Shown here one piece after another: positions 23,086-35,869 of a DNA stretch of 64,000 nt. Source of the stretch: Taudactylus pleione (Eukaryota > Chordata > Amphibia > Anura > Myobatrachidae); the NCBI GenBank assembly GCA_031769625.1, contig JAUIMM010000601.1, positions 992,001 to 1,056,000 on the forward strand, read 5' to 3'. The notes beneath the pieces were generated by a model. That model was not told the DNA's origin. It searched no databases and was given only the letters and a program-made list of their open reading frames with translations. The first letter of the stretch is position 1, and every line of letters starts with the position of its first letter. A program made the translations under genes and the position numbers.

Positions 23086-23651
23086 TTTATTTTTCATTCA
23101 AATGTATTTATTTTTCTTTATGTGTATGTTTATTTGTAATGTGCTTGTGCTCTGTCTGTCATGTTAAATAAATCAACCACTTTTTATCAGAGATTTATTA
23201 CATTATGTGGAAAAATTATTTTGTTTTTGCATCTGTGGATTGGAAGTGCCATCTAATATGTGGTATGCACAATTACATAAAAAGAGCACAAAGTCATATT
23301 AAAGAATTTATTGCAACTATCAACACTACTGTTATCCGTTTTTTCTTACATATTGCATCCATCTGGGGCTCACAGAGGACATCCAATGGCCCAAAAATAA
23401 AAATCTTAATCTGAAATTATACTGTGTTTCCATATATATGTTGTATCAAGTTTACATCTAGTATGATGTACTATTGAGAAGTATCACAATTTTTTAAAAC
23501 ACTACACTATCAAGTGCTTTTTTATTCTCCACCTCTTACCATATATCTACGACTAAAACATTGACCTGCACTTGGATATATTTCTAAGAATTAAAAACCT
23601 TGCTTGATTGATTATAGCTCTGATGAGCACCCTTCTTTACTTGTTTTATTA
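23086..23651. other. AT-rich non-coding DNA
   Basis: Nothing recognisable beyond chance ORFs. Confidence 0.5.
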
Positions 23652-24147
23652 TACCGTGTTTCCCCAATAATAAGACACTGTCTTATTTCTTTTTTCTCAA
23701 AAAAACTCCATAGGGATTATTTTCAGGGTAGGGCTTATTTTAATTAACATTGACGTTGTTGAATGCAGCCTGTGCCCCTCCTTGCCCCCCCCCAGCTCCT
23801 GCCTTTTTTTTAATCATCTCCCTCTCCCTGTTGAATGCAGTCTGTGTGCGGCGTGCCATTTCCCACTTACCTTTACGATAAGAAGAAACCAGCAGCAGCT
23901 CCTTCCTCCATGGTCCACAGCTCCTCTTGATACGTGGCTCCTCTGACGTCGATCTCGCCCTTCAGAGTTGCGCCGTGACGTCATGATGTCACGCGTGCTG
24001 ACTCCAAAATAAGCTTTATTGAAAGATTGTTATGGAGTCTCACTTGTTAGGGCTTATTTTCAGGGTAGGGCTTATTTTGGACCCTTTATCAAAAGTAAGG
24101 GTAGGGCTTATTTTCGGGGTAGGTCTTATTATCGGGAAAACACAGTA
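23652..24147. mobile_element. Mariner-type MITE with TA target sites
   Basis: The left end TACCGTGTTTCCCC and the inverted right end TACTGTGTTTTCCC begin and end with TA. Internal GGTAGGGCTTATTTT motifs are repeated on the right side (24046-24120) and once on the left, forming subterminal repeats. The GC-richer centre (23760-24000) is non-coding. TA target and short TIRs fit a Tc1/mariner non-autonomous element. Confidence 0.75.
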
Positions 24148-25570
24148 TGATGCTGGATCTTGACTGAAGTTACAAAAGAAAGCACCCCAGCCCAGTGCCT
24201 TGGATTTGTGGATGTGAGAGCCAACTTTACATTTACACATACTTGAAGTATTCTATTTTGGAACTTTCTCTATGTTTGACACCTGTCAATGAGTTTGTGA
24301 AATATTGCTTTTTTGGACTGATCATACATTCCAATATTTTTTGCATATCTCCCCTTAACTTTTTGATGTTTTTGTCATGGGAAAAATTTAGGGCATTTTG
24401 TTGTTATTCATTTGTATTCTGTGTTTCAATCCAATTTGTCTGATTCAAGCTTTATGGTGAAAAACAATTGCTTTGTCTATGCTGTTTAATATATCACTAT
24501 ATACAGAATATTGTGTGAAGTTCTGAATAACAATCACACTGTTTGGTTTATGTTTGTTGTTTTTTTTTCTGTTTGTAACTAATAATTTAATGTATTAATC
24601 TAGAGCTAATATTTTTGATGAAGGTCTCTTAATTGAGGTAGAAAACACTCTTGTGTCATTAACTGATGTGCATTTCAATCATTTTTAATTTAACAGTCTA
24701 CCAGCAGAGATACCGATTGACCTATATGATAGATTGCTAATATTAAGATGAAGGAAGACTGATTTACTGTAGTTCTCTATGGGAAGTTCCTCTCTGAATA
24801 TCACAAATCAAAAAGGGTCCAATCATGGCTGCAGAGTTAACAACATTCCAACTATCGACAGGACTAATGCTGCCTTTTAAAGTAAATAATGCAGCATTTT
24901 CAACAAATGTTCATTCTATCTGATCCTGCCTGTAGTTGAGGATGTTGGCAGTAAACACAATTAAGTCTTTGAGGAGATCAGTAAGTTTGAACTGTCAGGA
25001 CTTGTACAGCTGACAGTAGATAAATAGGTGAACTTGTATGAAAAAGTGGAGGTTCAAAGAGGCTCATATAAGAGAGATCTGATTTCCTTTAAGAATACAA
25101 AGTTTATCACTGTTATGAATGATTATACCAACTATCAGCAATTATGGTAATAGTGTAGCTTATAGACAAGAAAGATTTTCACACCAAAAATAAGTTTATA
25201 CTGTTGATTCAACATCTTCCATTTAAAACAATTAACCAGAAACAAATAATTTATCAATATCTAATTATTCTATACTGACTTAAAGACTTAAATAATTGCT
25301 GCTCCTATATATGTACTTCTGATTACCAAAAGGCAAAGAAAATTGGCTAATTATAATTAAATCATTAATAGAAGTGCCAGCTATATAACTAATTACAAAT
25401 CAGTAAAATTGATTAGTTTATTATCTGATAAAAATTGAACATAAATTAACACATTTTAAAACAATCAAATACTTATAAAAAACTACAACTATGTAGCAAT
25501 CGACTTCTGATAAGTAACCATCTATCTTTTTACCTACAAATGTTTTTAGAACCACAACAAAAGATACACT
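24148..25570. other. AT-rich non-coding DNA
   Basis: No coding or structural feature was recognised. Near 24615-24655 a TGATGAAG...GAAAAC string recalls the CTGATGA/GAAA modules elsewhere, but it has no paired flanks. Confidence 0.5.
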
Positions 25571-25574
25571 GAGA

Positions 25575-25960
25575 CCTGAGATCAAGCATATCACGTGACC
25601 GGCGAGTCACACGTGACGCAATAAGCACACAACCCGGAAGCAGCAGGGAGCTGAGGAAGCCGCACACAAATCAGGAAGAGGAGATGGAGCACGGGAGGAG
25701 GAGGGATCCAGCCACATGCAGCATCAGGACAGGTGAGTCTCCGTACAGAGGGGGATGCGGACAGTGATCGGGCACGGCTGACTCCAGCCTTTCCCCTCCA
25801 GTGACAGGGTACTGCCAGGCTTAGCATCCTGAGTGCGGGATAGTTCTTTGGATTAGACCTATCACCCGCTCGAGAACTAGCCGACTGTACCCAGTCCGGA
25901 GTCCCTGCACTGACCTACTGTGTGGTTTTTCTCCTACCCGGGCAGAAGACCAAGCACACC
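25575..25960 (+). promoter_or_regulatory. GC-rich, promoter-like block with two E-boxes and a splice-donor-like site
   Basis: The block stands out from AT-rich flanks by its GC content and CpGs. CACGTG occurs at about 25593 and again at about 25609, followed by GTGACGCAAT. A strong donor-like ACAG|GTGAGT lies at about 25730-25738. The text CACACAACCCGGAAGCAG resembles CACACAACCAGGAAGTATG at 35935-35955, downstream of the younger PLE. It may be a PLE-derived 5' leader rather than a host promoter. The sequence down to about 26460 (GAGCGCTTATTGTATCCCCCC near 26367) may belong to the same repeat. Confidence 0.35.
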
Positions 25961-26459
25961 TGCAACAGGCATTACCAACATCCAATTAGACTTAGTGCTT
26001 AGTCCATTTATTAATAATAGTGTCACATCATCAGCGGGATGCCGCTATCCAACTGGACACAATACACCTTCATCATCGATCGATAGGGTCTTATTACCAT
26101 TAGCATTGTGCTGACAAACGATCTGAGCACAGAACATTTGTGGTTGCTACCAGCAACACTATATATCAGCACTTGAGTTTGTCCTACAGATTTAGTAGGC
26201 AACACTTCATGCGATACTTATTGTTATATGTTATTACACTGTATATCCTATAGTAAAGTTTTTATTATCTAATCTACCATTTACTATGATTGATACTTAC
26301 ATGTGCACATCATCCTGATCTATTTTTATTGAATCCCACAGTACTCTTTCACACCTTCATTTTTTGAGCGCTTATTGTATCCCCCCCTTTTGTGACATAC
26401 TTTAAGAGGGAGGACACTCCCCCTTTTTTACTATCAGCAGCTCACCGCAAACAAGTAGT

Positions 26460-28600
26460 TAGGAGTCCAGTGCGCAGTGTTGTAATTTGTTTGAAAGGAC
26501 CCATACAAGAAGTATCCATTCAAATAAAATATAAGAATAGCATCACTAATCAAAAGAAGACACTCAGAAGAAGAGGAAAATGAAGGGGCTGTAAGAAAAA
26601 ACAGGAAGAAACCTATACTACCCTGGAGCACCCAAGTACATTAGATGTTGGATCTTTCTCTGGGGATATAATCTCACACAAATCTGACTATAGTCTGTTA
26701 TTTCAAGACTAGTAAATTTGTTTTGTACCTCAGAATTTATGTGAATATGGGAAAAATCAGTGCTTTGCCTGTATGTTTCTCCATTTGACCTCAAACCAAC
26801 AATCATGCTATATTATTATGATGCAGACTGGGATTTGCCCCATAACTGTATAATAATAATCTATTATAGCAGTGTTAACAATCAGAGCATTGTGCTACAG
26901 TTAGTCATTTACCTTTTTACAACAATCTGATTGGTTCACAACTCTGCTAATCATTGGCATCTCTGCATTGATTGGACATTACAATGGTCAGCACACAACC
27001 CACTTACCAGCATCCTATTGGCCTTTGGGGTGTCAGTCACACTTTAGTGATGATTGACTAGCTCCTCAGATGCAGATATAGGAATGGGAAAAGACAGTCT
27101 CCATGAAGCCAAATCTTTGGCAAAATGTGCGACTTAATATTAGTTGGTTCTGGTCAGTGAATGGACTGGCCCACAGGAGCAATCATTGGGACCTAACCCT
27201 CTGGTATATGGTAACTACACATACTCACACACACTATTTCTCTTACCTTCACATGTGGACAGTCATTGGGATTATTTGATGTAGTAAACCTGCTCTAGCA
27301 ATTGTTAACAGGCAACTATCCAAATTTTCTCAAACAGCAGATCCATGTCTCTACCTATGTTTTTAATCAAAGGCAGATAACAGTGTACTCTCATCAACCC
27401 ATTCATTGCCCATGACACATAGGATGGCAGTAGAAGCAAAGTGTGCCTGCATGTAACCTTGATTTCTAATCATTAATCTAGTCCTATTTCAGGTGATTAC
27501 CATATGCTATAAATGGGATATTGTATTATGACAAACATATTGTTACAATGTACACATTATATGTGTCCTATTGACAGATACATTGTATACAATATTTGTT
27601 TTCTGGTTATTTTATATAAGTATGCTTATGATTGTTTTCAATTGCTTGATTGGAAACATTGTCTACAATTTAATTCTTTAAACAATATTTATAAACACTG
27701 TGCTGTCACCATTTAAATATATTTCCATTAAGAGAATATAATCTTGCAGATATTGTTTGTTCACTGTATTATTTGCAGCTCTAGAAATGTGTTTCCCTTG
27801 AGTTATTCCAATACATGTGTGCAGTCACTTTGTAATATGGAACATTGACAACTGATGGTTTGAGAAAGATTGTATTTTGGTAATCTTGTTTATACTCATT
27901 GAATACATTTGTAGAAACAACATACTTATAGATATTGCCAATTTTGAGTAATTCTTTTGATATTTCTAAAAGTGTAGTCACCTCCTTAATTAAACTTTTC
28001 CATAAACTCCATCCATAAAAATTACCCTATGTGAGGATTTATAAATGTAAATATATTGTTACAATATTTTTGCCAAAGTTCACATTCAGACTTTAGTTCT
28101 AAGGTTACAAATGTGCACTATATACAACAGCAGAAAAGGACATAGTGTACATCAGATTCCTAACCGAAATACTTCCTAATTGTATTCACAAACTGTAGAC
28201 AAATATCTCACTTTGTTACAATTGCACACTCATTATATTACTTTAAACTACATTTCCCCTTTTTGTGGGAAGCATTATCTTTTATTTATTTCTAGAACAA
28301 GGTAAACATGTAGATGTACATGTTTTGTTAATTATAATCATTATAAGTTGTATTTTATTAACATTATAAGAGTGCACCACAAAAGGAGTCTCCTTTTTTC
28401 TTTTTTTGCATATACAGTAGATATTACAATCAGGGGCACCGCTGACACATATGACAAGGAAGAACATATTTGATACAACAAACTCATATTGATGGTAAAT
28501 TCACAATTTTTTCTCTGAAACTCTAAGCTGGTGCAGAATCTCCCCCTACCCCTTAAAAAAAGTAAAAGAACCCTCTCTCACAAGGAATCTTTAGCCTCTC
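26460..28600. other. AT-rich non-coding DNA
   Basis: No ORF with a recognisable motif, no RNA gene and no long inverted repeat was found. Confidence 0.55.
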
Positions 28601-28856
28601 ATTATATACACTATCAACACCAGAAATGTCCCTTCTGAACAAAAGTCTCTCATTTGTTCCCAAAATCTCAACAAACTCCAGATGTTCTATATGTGAAAAA
28701 AATTACCAGGAAACAGACTTTAAAAAATTAATTTTGCAAAGAAAGAGTTTGCAATTATTTTTGGCTATGAAGCAATCTGCAAATCAGGTCTAAAATCAGG
28801 TCTAAAGTACCTTTTGAAGTTTTAAAAACTGGAATCAAAAGAAAGGTAACTTCAGC

Positions 28857-29460
28857 ATGTTTCATGAATTGGTCAAGAAAGACTTGATAGAACATGAAAA
28901 CACTTGCTCGATCAAACCAGCCTTTCCAAATGCTGAGAAACATGCATTAAAGTCACTCAAAAACAACAAAGAGCTAGTTCTTAATCCAGTGGATAAAGGA
29001 GGTGACCTAGTACTCCAAGATGAAACTGACTATATCAAAGAAGCATAGAGATTGCTAAATGATCAGCAATCCTACAAACCACTATCCAAAGACCCAAGAG
29101 AAGAATTAATTTAATCCTTGTAATGTTCTACTTCAAGATCTACATGAGAACATCATTAATAAAGATGAAAACCAGTATTTGATTAATGCAAACTTTACTT
29201 TACCTATATTGTATAATTTTCCAAAGAATCATAAAAGACTGAAACAATCACCTTAAAAACCAAACCATAAATCATAGTAGGGATAGACTCACTAGCTTTC
29301 CATGCATCTGAATATGTAGATATCTTCTTACATAAATATGTGAAATAACTTTCCTCATATATAAATATACCAAAAGCATACTACAAGCTATCTTGTCATG
29401 ATAAGTACAAGATGAAAACCATACAGATGTGTCATGATACATGTTTGCTCCATACGCATT
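28857..29460 (+). pseudogene. PLE reverse transcriptase, N-terminal part
   Basis: The open stretch 28857-29048 reads ALKSLKNNKELVLNPVDKGG then DETDYIKEA, matching the PLE block LKxNKDIVIKPADKGG. After stops and shifts, LPILYNFPKNHK at about 29200 corresponds to FYxLPKIHK. Near 29275-29345 the frames give VGIDSLAFHASEYVDIFL-like text, matching the RPIVSGIxSLTE..SEYID block. There are many stops. Confidence 0.7.
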
Positions 29461-29759
29461 GTGGCACAGCATTCTAGTTGCGCCCTGCCAAGCCGCTGCG
29501 TGGTGTTCAAAATCGCATCATGCTGCAGTAAGGCAAAAAGTAATATACTGAAGAGCTGGAAAAGCCGGAGTGTGTAATATAAACTTTCTGTCCATCAGAC
29601 ATCGCTTTTCCTAAACTGCAAAGTGCATGCATCAAATAGCCAATGAAGCTTTGTAGCACCATCTGCTGATTGGCTGGCAGAACCTGTCAATTATTACACT
29701 ACACAGTAATACTGCACTGCATTTTGTCAAGAATGCAGGATAAAATAAAGAGTTATCAG

Positions 29760-30118
29760 CATTGGCCAAAAGATGAACACCCACTATTAAATAAAGACAG
29801 AGCAATTCAAGTTCAATATTCTCTGCTAAACTGAATAAATTGCTACCAACTTCCCACTGATTGTCATTTCTATGCTACTGTACGCCATCAGCTGCATTTT
29901 ACACTAAACCACTATAGACATTGTTTTGTACATTTTACAATACAATGTCAATAGCAGTTTAGCGTAAAATGCAGCTTCGTGGCATACTGTAGCATAGAAA
30001 TTACAGGTAGTGGGAAGTTGGGAGCAATGTATTGAGTTCAGCAGAGTTCCTTAAGAAATTTGAACTTGAAATGCTCTTCCTTTATCTAATGCTGGGTGTG
30101 TATCTTCTGGCCAATGTA
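29760..30118. repeat. Foldback with about 175-bp arms
   Basis: The arms 29760-29935 and 29938-30118 pair nearly end to end with almost no spacer. Examples are ACATTGGCCAGAAGAT-type ends, ATTTCTATGCTAC against GTAGCATAGAAAT, and GCTGCATTTTACACTAAACC against its near complement. The centre is TTGTACATTTTACAATACAA. It is inserted in the old PLE region. Confidence 0.88.
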
Positions 30119-30221
30119 TATATGTATTTTTAGAAATCACAGGACTCACACACCAAATGATTTAATCCATCATTTAAACCTACATAGCAGATTAAAAAAG
30201 AAAAACAAATTTACAAAACAA

Positions 30222-30277
30222 TTTGGTTTCATTCCGGGCCTCAAACCCAAAGTGCCTTAACCACTCATCCACACATG
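30222..30277 (-). other. tRNA-like fragment (possible SINE head)
   Basis: On the minus strand TGGATGAGTGGTTAAGGC resembles a pol III A box of Ser/Leu-type tRNAs, and GGGTTTGAGGCCCGGAAT resembles the T-arm/B box. Only about 7 bases separate them, so the anticodon arm is missing. It cannot be a functional tRNA. A tRNA-derived SINE fragment or a deleted pseudogene is possible. Confidence 0.4.
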
Positions 30278-30933
30278 CAATATGAAGATGAAGCAATGAG
30301 GAAAGTGCAGACCAATGCATAAAGTTGAGTAGAGTACTTTAAAAGTATTGAACCTAAAATGAGCCAGACATCTTTACACCATGTAGTGGTAGTGTATAGA
30401 GTGGATGGCCCTTAATGAGTACAATAAACAGTAATGTCTATAGAGGTTTAGTCTTGACACAAAGTGATCATTTCAAGCACCTGAAGAGTGACTGTTTACA
30501 CTGCCTGAATGTGATTGGCCAGCCTCTCATGGGTCACCATCCACTGCTACAGTATTGTATTAAGTACTGCAGTGTTCATGCATTTGTCACCCAGTGATTA
30601 AAGTATGTACTGAATGATGTGTAGTCTTTTGTGGCATACAGTACACCATGCCATGCAATAACATACATATCTGCCATAATGAGTATTGACATGCCACGGC
30701 ATGGAAGCCAAAATGCCATGCTTTAATCAAAGATGTAGCAGGACAGACTGTAGATGTCCATTCATTCTATACTTCAATTAGACATGATGATGGCATACAA
30801 GTATTTCAAGAAGCCCTTTCATAATATCCCAAATTAACAGAAGCAATTTTTTTTTAAAATGCAAATAATTTTATTAATTTTAATGCATAAATGTTTTCAA
30901 TTCTTAGATATATTTTATCTTTAAACATGCAGG

Positions 30934-31790
30934 GTGGCAATGGCCACAGTCTTTGCACTGAGCTATGGTAACTTACTGATAGGAATGTGGAAACAGAACA
31001 ATATCAATGAGAGCAACCCCTTTACCAATCATATTAAGTTATATAGAAGATACATCTTCATATGGGATGGAGATGAGGACTCTTTCAATCAACACATTCA
31101 CTTTATTAATCAAAATGATTTGAATCTCAAGTTTACTTATATCTTAACAGCAAAAAGGTTGAAATTTAGGCCTTGTCTTATCAAAGGAAATCAAACATGT
31201 GAAGACAGGCAATCATATCTAACCAGTCAACACTATCAGCGCTGTCTCCAATACAAAAGTGGACTACCATCATTACTGAAACAATAAGGAAAACAAAGCT
31301 ACTAACAAGAGAAGATCTTCTTGAAAACAAAAATACAGCAAAATACAACAATAACAAAGAGACCAAAAAATGCAGAAGAAAATTAGAACAGCCATCAGCA
31401 AACACTGGAATATATTAAGAATGGATCCAATATTAGAAGAGATCCTTCCTACCTAACCAGATATGGGCTTCAGGAAATTCAGAAATTTAAAATACATACT
31501 AGCACCTAATTGTCTCAAAGAACTCCAATATTCCTCTTCCTTCTCCTCCTGTTATAATGTAAACTGCTTATGATTCTACAAATGCAGAAATTGTAACACC
31601 TGCCATTTTGTACATTTGAATAAAAAAGTCTTATTTAATCATGACAACTCCAAAGAATTTTTCATTAAATCATTCACCAACTGTAAAACTACTTCCTTTA
31701 TTTACCTCTTAGAGTGCAGCTGCAGTCTTAAATGAATGGGCAAAATGTAATGACCATTGAAACACAGAATTCAAGAACACATTAGATACA
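30934..31790 (+). pseudogene. PLE reverse transcriptase C-terminal part and GIY-YIG remnant
   Basis: The frame 30934-31287 reads AMATVFALSYGNLLIGMW, which corresponds to AMGTxxAPxYANLFMG, then LYRRYIFIWDGDEDSF, where the usual YIDDxFIIWDG has lost its two catalytic aspartates, then NLKFTY. Downstream frames show HWNILRMDPILEEILP, FRNLKYILAP, a Cys-rich NCNTCHF patch and SFIYLLECSCSLK, matching the GIY half of GIY-YIG (VIYLLxCPCG). LKHRIQEHI matches the LKxRIxEHI helix that follows. Stops are scattered throughout. Confidence 0.72.
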
Positions 31791-32099
31791 TTTTTTAAAA
31801 ACATCATGCCTCCAACCCTGAGCATCTGACATACTGTATAAGGGCACTCTCATGGTACCAATCTTCCAGAAATAAAAGACAGTGACCAAATTGTATAAAA
31901 CACCAATCTGTAAGTAGATCAGCAATAGTCACCATCAAATAAGCTGTATTCTTTATGATCCTTAGATATGTAGATTCCATACAGATTCTTTAGGTAGCTT
32001 TTCACACAACAGAATAATTTTCTTTCTCAGTCTGTCAAATCTGTAAGAATAGTCTGCTTTTTCCAAAGTGCTTAGACAAATACAGAGGTTCAGAAAGAC

Positions 32100-32560
32100 A
32101 TATAGTAAAAACAATATAGTGCAAAAACCTTTTGGAAAACAGGTTTAATATACATAATGCACTTAAAAAAATAGCGGATAATCAGCGTATAACATGAACT
32201 CCTGAATGGCACAAGTAGCAAACAGCAGTCTAGGTGGGGGTCCCAGTAGTCCTTGGTGTATCAAAGGAAATACTGAATATGGGCTCCGGATACTGCAATT
32301 GAGTGCAAGCAGAAGACCCTCATCCAAAACACAGCTGAAGGTGCTGAGGACTCAGGAGTCCAAACAAACATAGAGCCACACTTAATGCATTTCAGACAGT
32401 TCTCATCCTTCATTAGAAATGTAGTATAGACTCTTTACAAACACTATTTAAATCCTCTATAGATGCACTTTCAGGAGATTCTCATCGCTGCTAATAGGCC
32501 TATCACCTAGTGCGCATGAACTGAAACTCAGAATCCGAAGCGACATGGTATCTTTGCACT
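32100..32560 (-). repeat. GAGTGC-type module, diverged
   Basis: On the minus strand about 32370-32410 reads CTAATGAAGGATGAGAACTG then TCTGAAATGC. This has the same layout as the CTGATGA-hairpin-GAAA strings in the other modules. The surrounding text (CCTGAGTCCTCAGCACC, AGCACC) has no protein homology. It lies just upstream of the younger PLE and could belong to its 5' flank. Confidence 0.35.
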
Positions 32561-32594
32561 CCAATTGTGTTATAGCAACTGGAAGAAGAACTCT

Positions 32595-32686
32595 GGGCCT
32601 GATTCAGACCCGTCTGGGGCCGGCCCCACTGACATCACTAGTGACATCACTAGTGATGTCAGTGGGAGTGCTTTTGGCTCTGAGTA
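32595..32686 (+). repeat. Fragment of the multi-hairpin MITE family
   Basis: It begins GGGCCTGATTCAGACCCG and contains GGCCCCACTGACATCACTAG, as does the copy at 58091-58612. Here the GACATCACTAGT half-site is present one extra time within the palindrome. It ends after GTGCTTTTGGCTCTGA, so only part of the element is present. Confidence 0.8.
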
Positions 32687-33141
32687 GTGGGTGCAGGAAT
32701 TAGTTATTATACAAATGATTAAAGTGGAGAGATGTGACACAATTGGAAAAGGCAATACAAATTGAATTTATGTACTATGAGGACAAAATTACAATATACC
32801 CAAGCTGATCCAGTTCGAAGTGTTATGATCAACAAAATGTCTCTTTTGCTCTGGAGCTTTCGCACATGCAGTGCGGCCGCTAGAGGAGGATACTACATGT
32901 ATATGATCAACAAACTTGACAATGTGACCAATATAAAAAAGATTTGTGGCGATTCATAAATAACAAAAAACAACAAGCGGATGCCAATTATGATGAGAAT
33001 AAAGTATATGTCTGGCTGGTGGGAAACACAGGTAGAGGGGCAGATAAGACCCCAACTTATCGCTGGAGACCATGGCAATTTTAAAAACCCAGGGGTCCTG
33101 AACAATGTCAGATACACAGTTATAGTGACAGTGATTTTGCA

Positions 33142-33265
33142 GTGACGGATTCAGATGAGGCGGCACATACGGAGTCAGTCCCTTTAGAGCAAAGCACACA
33201 AAGGGACAAGGACCCTATAAAAGAAAGGCCACCCGTTGGGGCCAACAGAACAAGAGGGGTGGGCA
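33142..33265 (+). pseudogene. PLE N-terminal coding fragment
   Basis: A low-complexity, charged frame (TDSDEAAHTESVPLEQSTQR, then KERPPVGANRTRGVGKK) leads into the RT frame by a shift near 33262, where the text changes to SEENHNLLFNLSNRQLSE. Weaker coding-like text (FINNKKQQADANYDENKVYV) precedes it at about 32940-33010. It is the probable N-terminus of the PLE protein. Confidence 0.5.
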
Positions 33266-33269
33266 AGAA

Positions 33270-34661
33270 GTGTCCGAAGAAAATCATAACTTATTATTTA
33301 ATCTGTCAAACAGACAGTTATCGGAAGTAGAATTGAATGTATTAAAGAAAGGGTTATCATTTGTACAAACCAACGCACACAATGAGTTTAATTGGGAAAA
33401 AGACCTGCACCAATTTTCGGGCAAGTTGCCATTGAAGGAATTTTTCCAACATAAGACTTCTACCAAATATGTTATGCCTTTTGAACAATTTCTGAAGACA
33501 TCCTCTAAATCATCGTTTGACCCAGTATCAACCAATCCATCCCTGAAAACATTTACGAGAATGCTAGATGACTCTGTTGCAACATACACAAATACCGCGT
33601 ATCGAAATCGCCCTAACTTATCATCTATAGAACGACAGGCCCTGAAAGATCTGGGGTTATATCAAGATATAACAATACGGGCGGCAGATAAAGGGGTTGC
33701 AATTGTAGTGCAAAACATCACGGATTACAGACATGAAATTGAACGTCAATTGGTGGAACAGGACGTGTACAGTAGATTGCCAACAGACCCAACCGTAAGA
33801 AATAAACAAGAGTTAAAGAACCTTTTGTCTTCGGCAGTGGACAGAGGTGATATTACAGTAAAGGTGGCAAAAACATTATGCCCAGAGTACCCTAAGGTAC
33901 CAATCTTATACATGCTACCGAAAGTGCACAAGGAAGCCACTAAACCACCGGGGAGGCCGATAATTTCGGCACGTGATTCACTGCTATACCCCGTGGTGCA
34001 ATTATTGGATTGTGTACTACAACCTTTGTTACCATTGGAGAACACCTTCCTGAAAGAAACAACTAGCTTTCTTAAACTCCTTATGGAAGTGGACATCATC
34101 TCCCCTAATACACTTCTATGCTGCTTAGACTTATGCAGTTTGTATACGTCCATCCCGCACAGGGAAGGTTTACAAGGAATGCAGGGGTTTCTCCAACAGC
34201 ATCTAGCCCCCTCGATGCTTGATCATAATTTGTTTCTATCTCTCTTAGAAATGACATTATATATGAATAATTTTTTTTTTGACAGAAAGTTCTATTTGCA
34301 AAATCGCGGATACATTATGGGATCCCCAGTTACACTAGCATACATGCATGTGTACATGTTTGCCCAAGAAAGATCATTATTGACTGCCAATAGTGCTATA
34401 CAAGAACACATTCAGCTATTTATTTGTTATATAGATGATATATTTATGCTGTGGACGGGTGGAGAAGAAAAGTTAGAACAAGTAATGCAATGTATCAATA
34501 GCTCTTGTTCCCCTATTAAATTCACTTATACATATAGCCATGAGTCAGTTCACTTTTTGGACATCAGTGTGAGAATTAAAGAAGGAAAAATACATACGGA
34601 AGTATTCCAAAAGAATACAGACTGGAATACATTCTTACTGACTTACCACTTTCGCAAATGA
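33270..34661 (+). pseudogene. PLE reverse transcriptase domain
   Basis: A continuous 463-codon frame holds all RT landmarks: AADKGVAIVV (about residue 138), LPKVHK (216-221), GRPIISARDSL (228-238), LDLCSLYTSIPH with catalytic Asp at about 287, GYIMGSPVTLAY (347-358) and YIDD (387-390) with both catalytic aspartates. HFLDISVRI at about 430 is the typical post-RT block. The frame opens at GTG and is really a continuation of the frame at 33142 after a shift. At 34661 a shift moves the frame to LPLSQMMRVARISSDVTE (34643-34770), the usual SQxxRxxRI block. The RT core is intact but the full protein is broken. Confidence 0.88.
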
Positions 34662-34776
34662 TGAGGGTTGCAAGAATCTCGAGTGATGTAACTGAGTTAC
34701 CTCTTAGGATGGATGAACAGATTAATAAGTTTGCTGCTTGGGGATATGATAAAACAAATCTGTTTGAATAGAAACA

Positions 34777-35508
34777 GTGTTAAACATGAGACGAGAGGAT
34801 CTTCTACAATCTAAAATTAGATCTGAGAACCAACTGATACCATGGACCAGTGACTACTCTACAGCCAGCCCTATAATTAATAGAGCAACTCAGGCGCTAT
34901 GGCTGATAGTTACCACAGATAAGGATCTACCTGTATTTAAAACTAGCAGACTGGTAGCAGCTTTCAGATGTGGCTGTAATCTTCGAGACATTCTAGTCCA
35001 CACGGACATCACTGGAAGAAATATACCGCGTGAACCCAATATCTATGTGAAAGCACCTGGCTGTTATAGATGTGCTAATTGTGTAACATGTACATTTCTG
35101 ATCAATAGTAATCAGTTTCAACATCCACACAGGGAGAAGAGTTATAAGATCAATCACATGCTTACATGTGCATCGATGTTTGTGGTATACATCATAATCT
35201 GCCCATGTGACTTATATTATGTTGGGCAAACCACTCGAAAATTTTGTGAACGGATGGCACTCCATTGTTGGTCTATAAAACTGGCTTTAGCTGACAGAGA
35301 GAATGAGCAGCCGGTAGCACATCACTTCAAAGAGATTGGTCATACCCTATCTTCTATAAGATACATAATCATCGATCATGTAAAAGAGTCCCTGAGAGGA
35401 GGGGATCGTTTGAGAATCCTGTTGAATAGAGAAGAACAGTGGATATTTAGACTGGATACAACACGTCCTAAAGGTTTAAACAATAAAATAAACTGGAACA
35501 TTTTATGA
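34777..35508 (+). pseudogene. PLE linker and GIY-YIG endonuclease domain
   Basis: The 243-codon frame carries a CGCN motif (about 65-68), CYRCANCVTC (96-105, probable zinc-binding), VVYIIICPCDLYYVGQTTR (136-154, the GIY...YIG core with an invariant Arg after it), and a REEQWIFRL...PKGLN C-terminus (about 222-238), typical of PLE endonucleases. VVY replaces GIY and YVG replaces YIG. Where EHR is usual after the core, MALHCWSIK is found. The domain is complete in length but is out of frame with the RT through the stops at 34770-34790. Confidence 0.85.
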
Positions 35509-35869
35509 GCTTGACGTAGTTAGGGATACCATCATGTTAAGATCCTATGGTTCTTGGTAGTAGATAGGTTTAGACTGAGGTTTGTTGATATGCTTGAAGC
35601 CACAGAATTACAGTTGTGTGGGTCATTGCTCCACTGTTAGATATTTTGTTGTTATGTAATAATGTGATTTATCACTGATTGATATATATTGCTTTAAAAA
35701 AAAACAATGCTCCAGCATTATACTGTGGTGTCATACATTAATGTGATGTATCAATGATTGTTTCAGATATATATTTGTTTTAACATGCACTTTATTGTTA
35801 TGTGGTGGGTTAATCAGGTAGCTTGATATGCTTTTCCATCCCATAGTTGTCTCCGGGCTTGGATGTTTG

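Larger units (their letters stand above)
28840..31830 (+). mobile_element. Old Penelope-like element, heavily decayed and interrupted
   Basis: PLE motifs appear in the expected order: the RT N-terminal region at 28857-29460, the RT catalytic region at 30934-31200, and the linker plus a GIY-YIG-like region at 31290-31790. About 1.45 kb of unrelated sequence at about 29470-30920, including a foldback, splits the RT. Its text differs from the PLE at 32.9-36.3 kb, so this is a separate lineage. Confidence 0.7.

Noticed and set aside
30222..30277. Functional tRNA gene on the minus strand
   Set aside because: The anticodon arm is missing and spacing between box A and box B is too short; kept only as a tRNA-like fragment.
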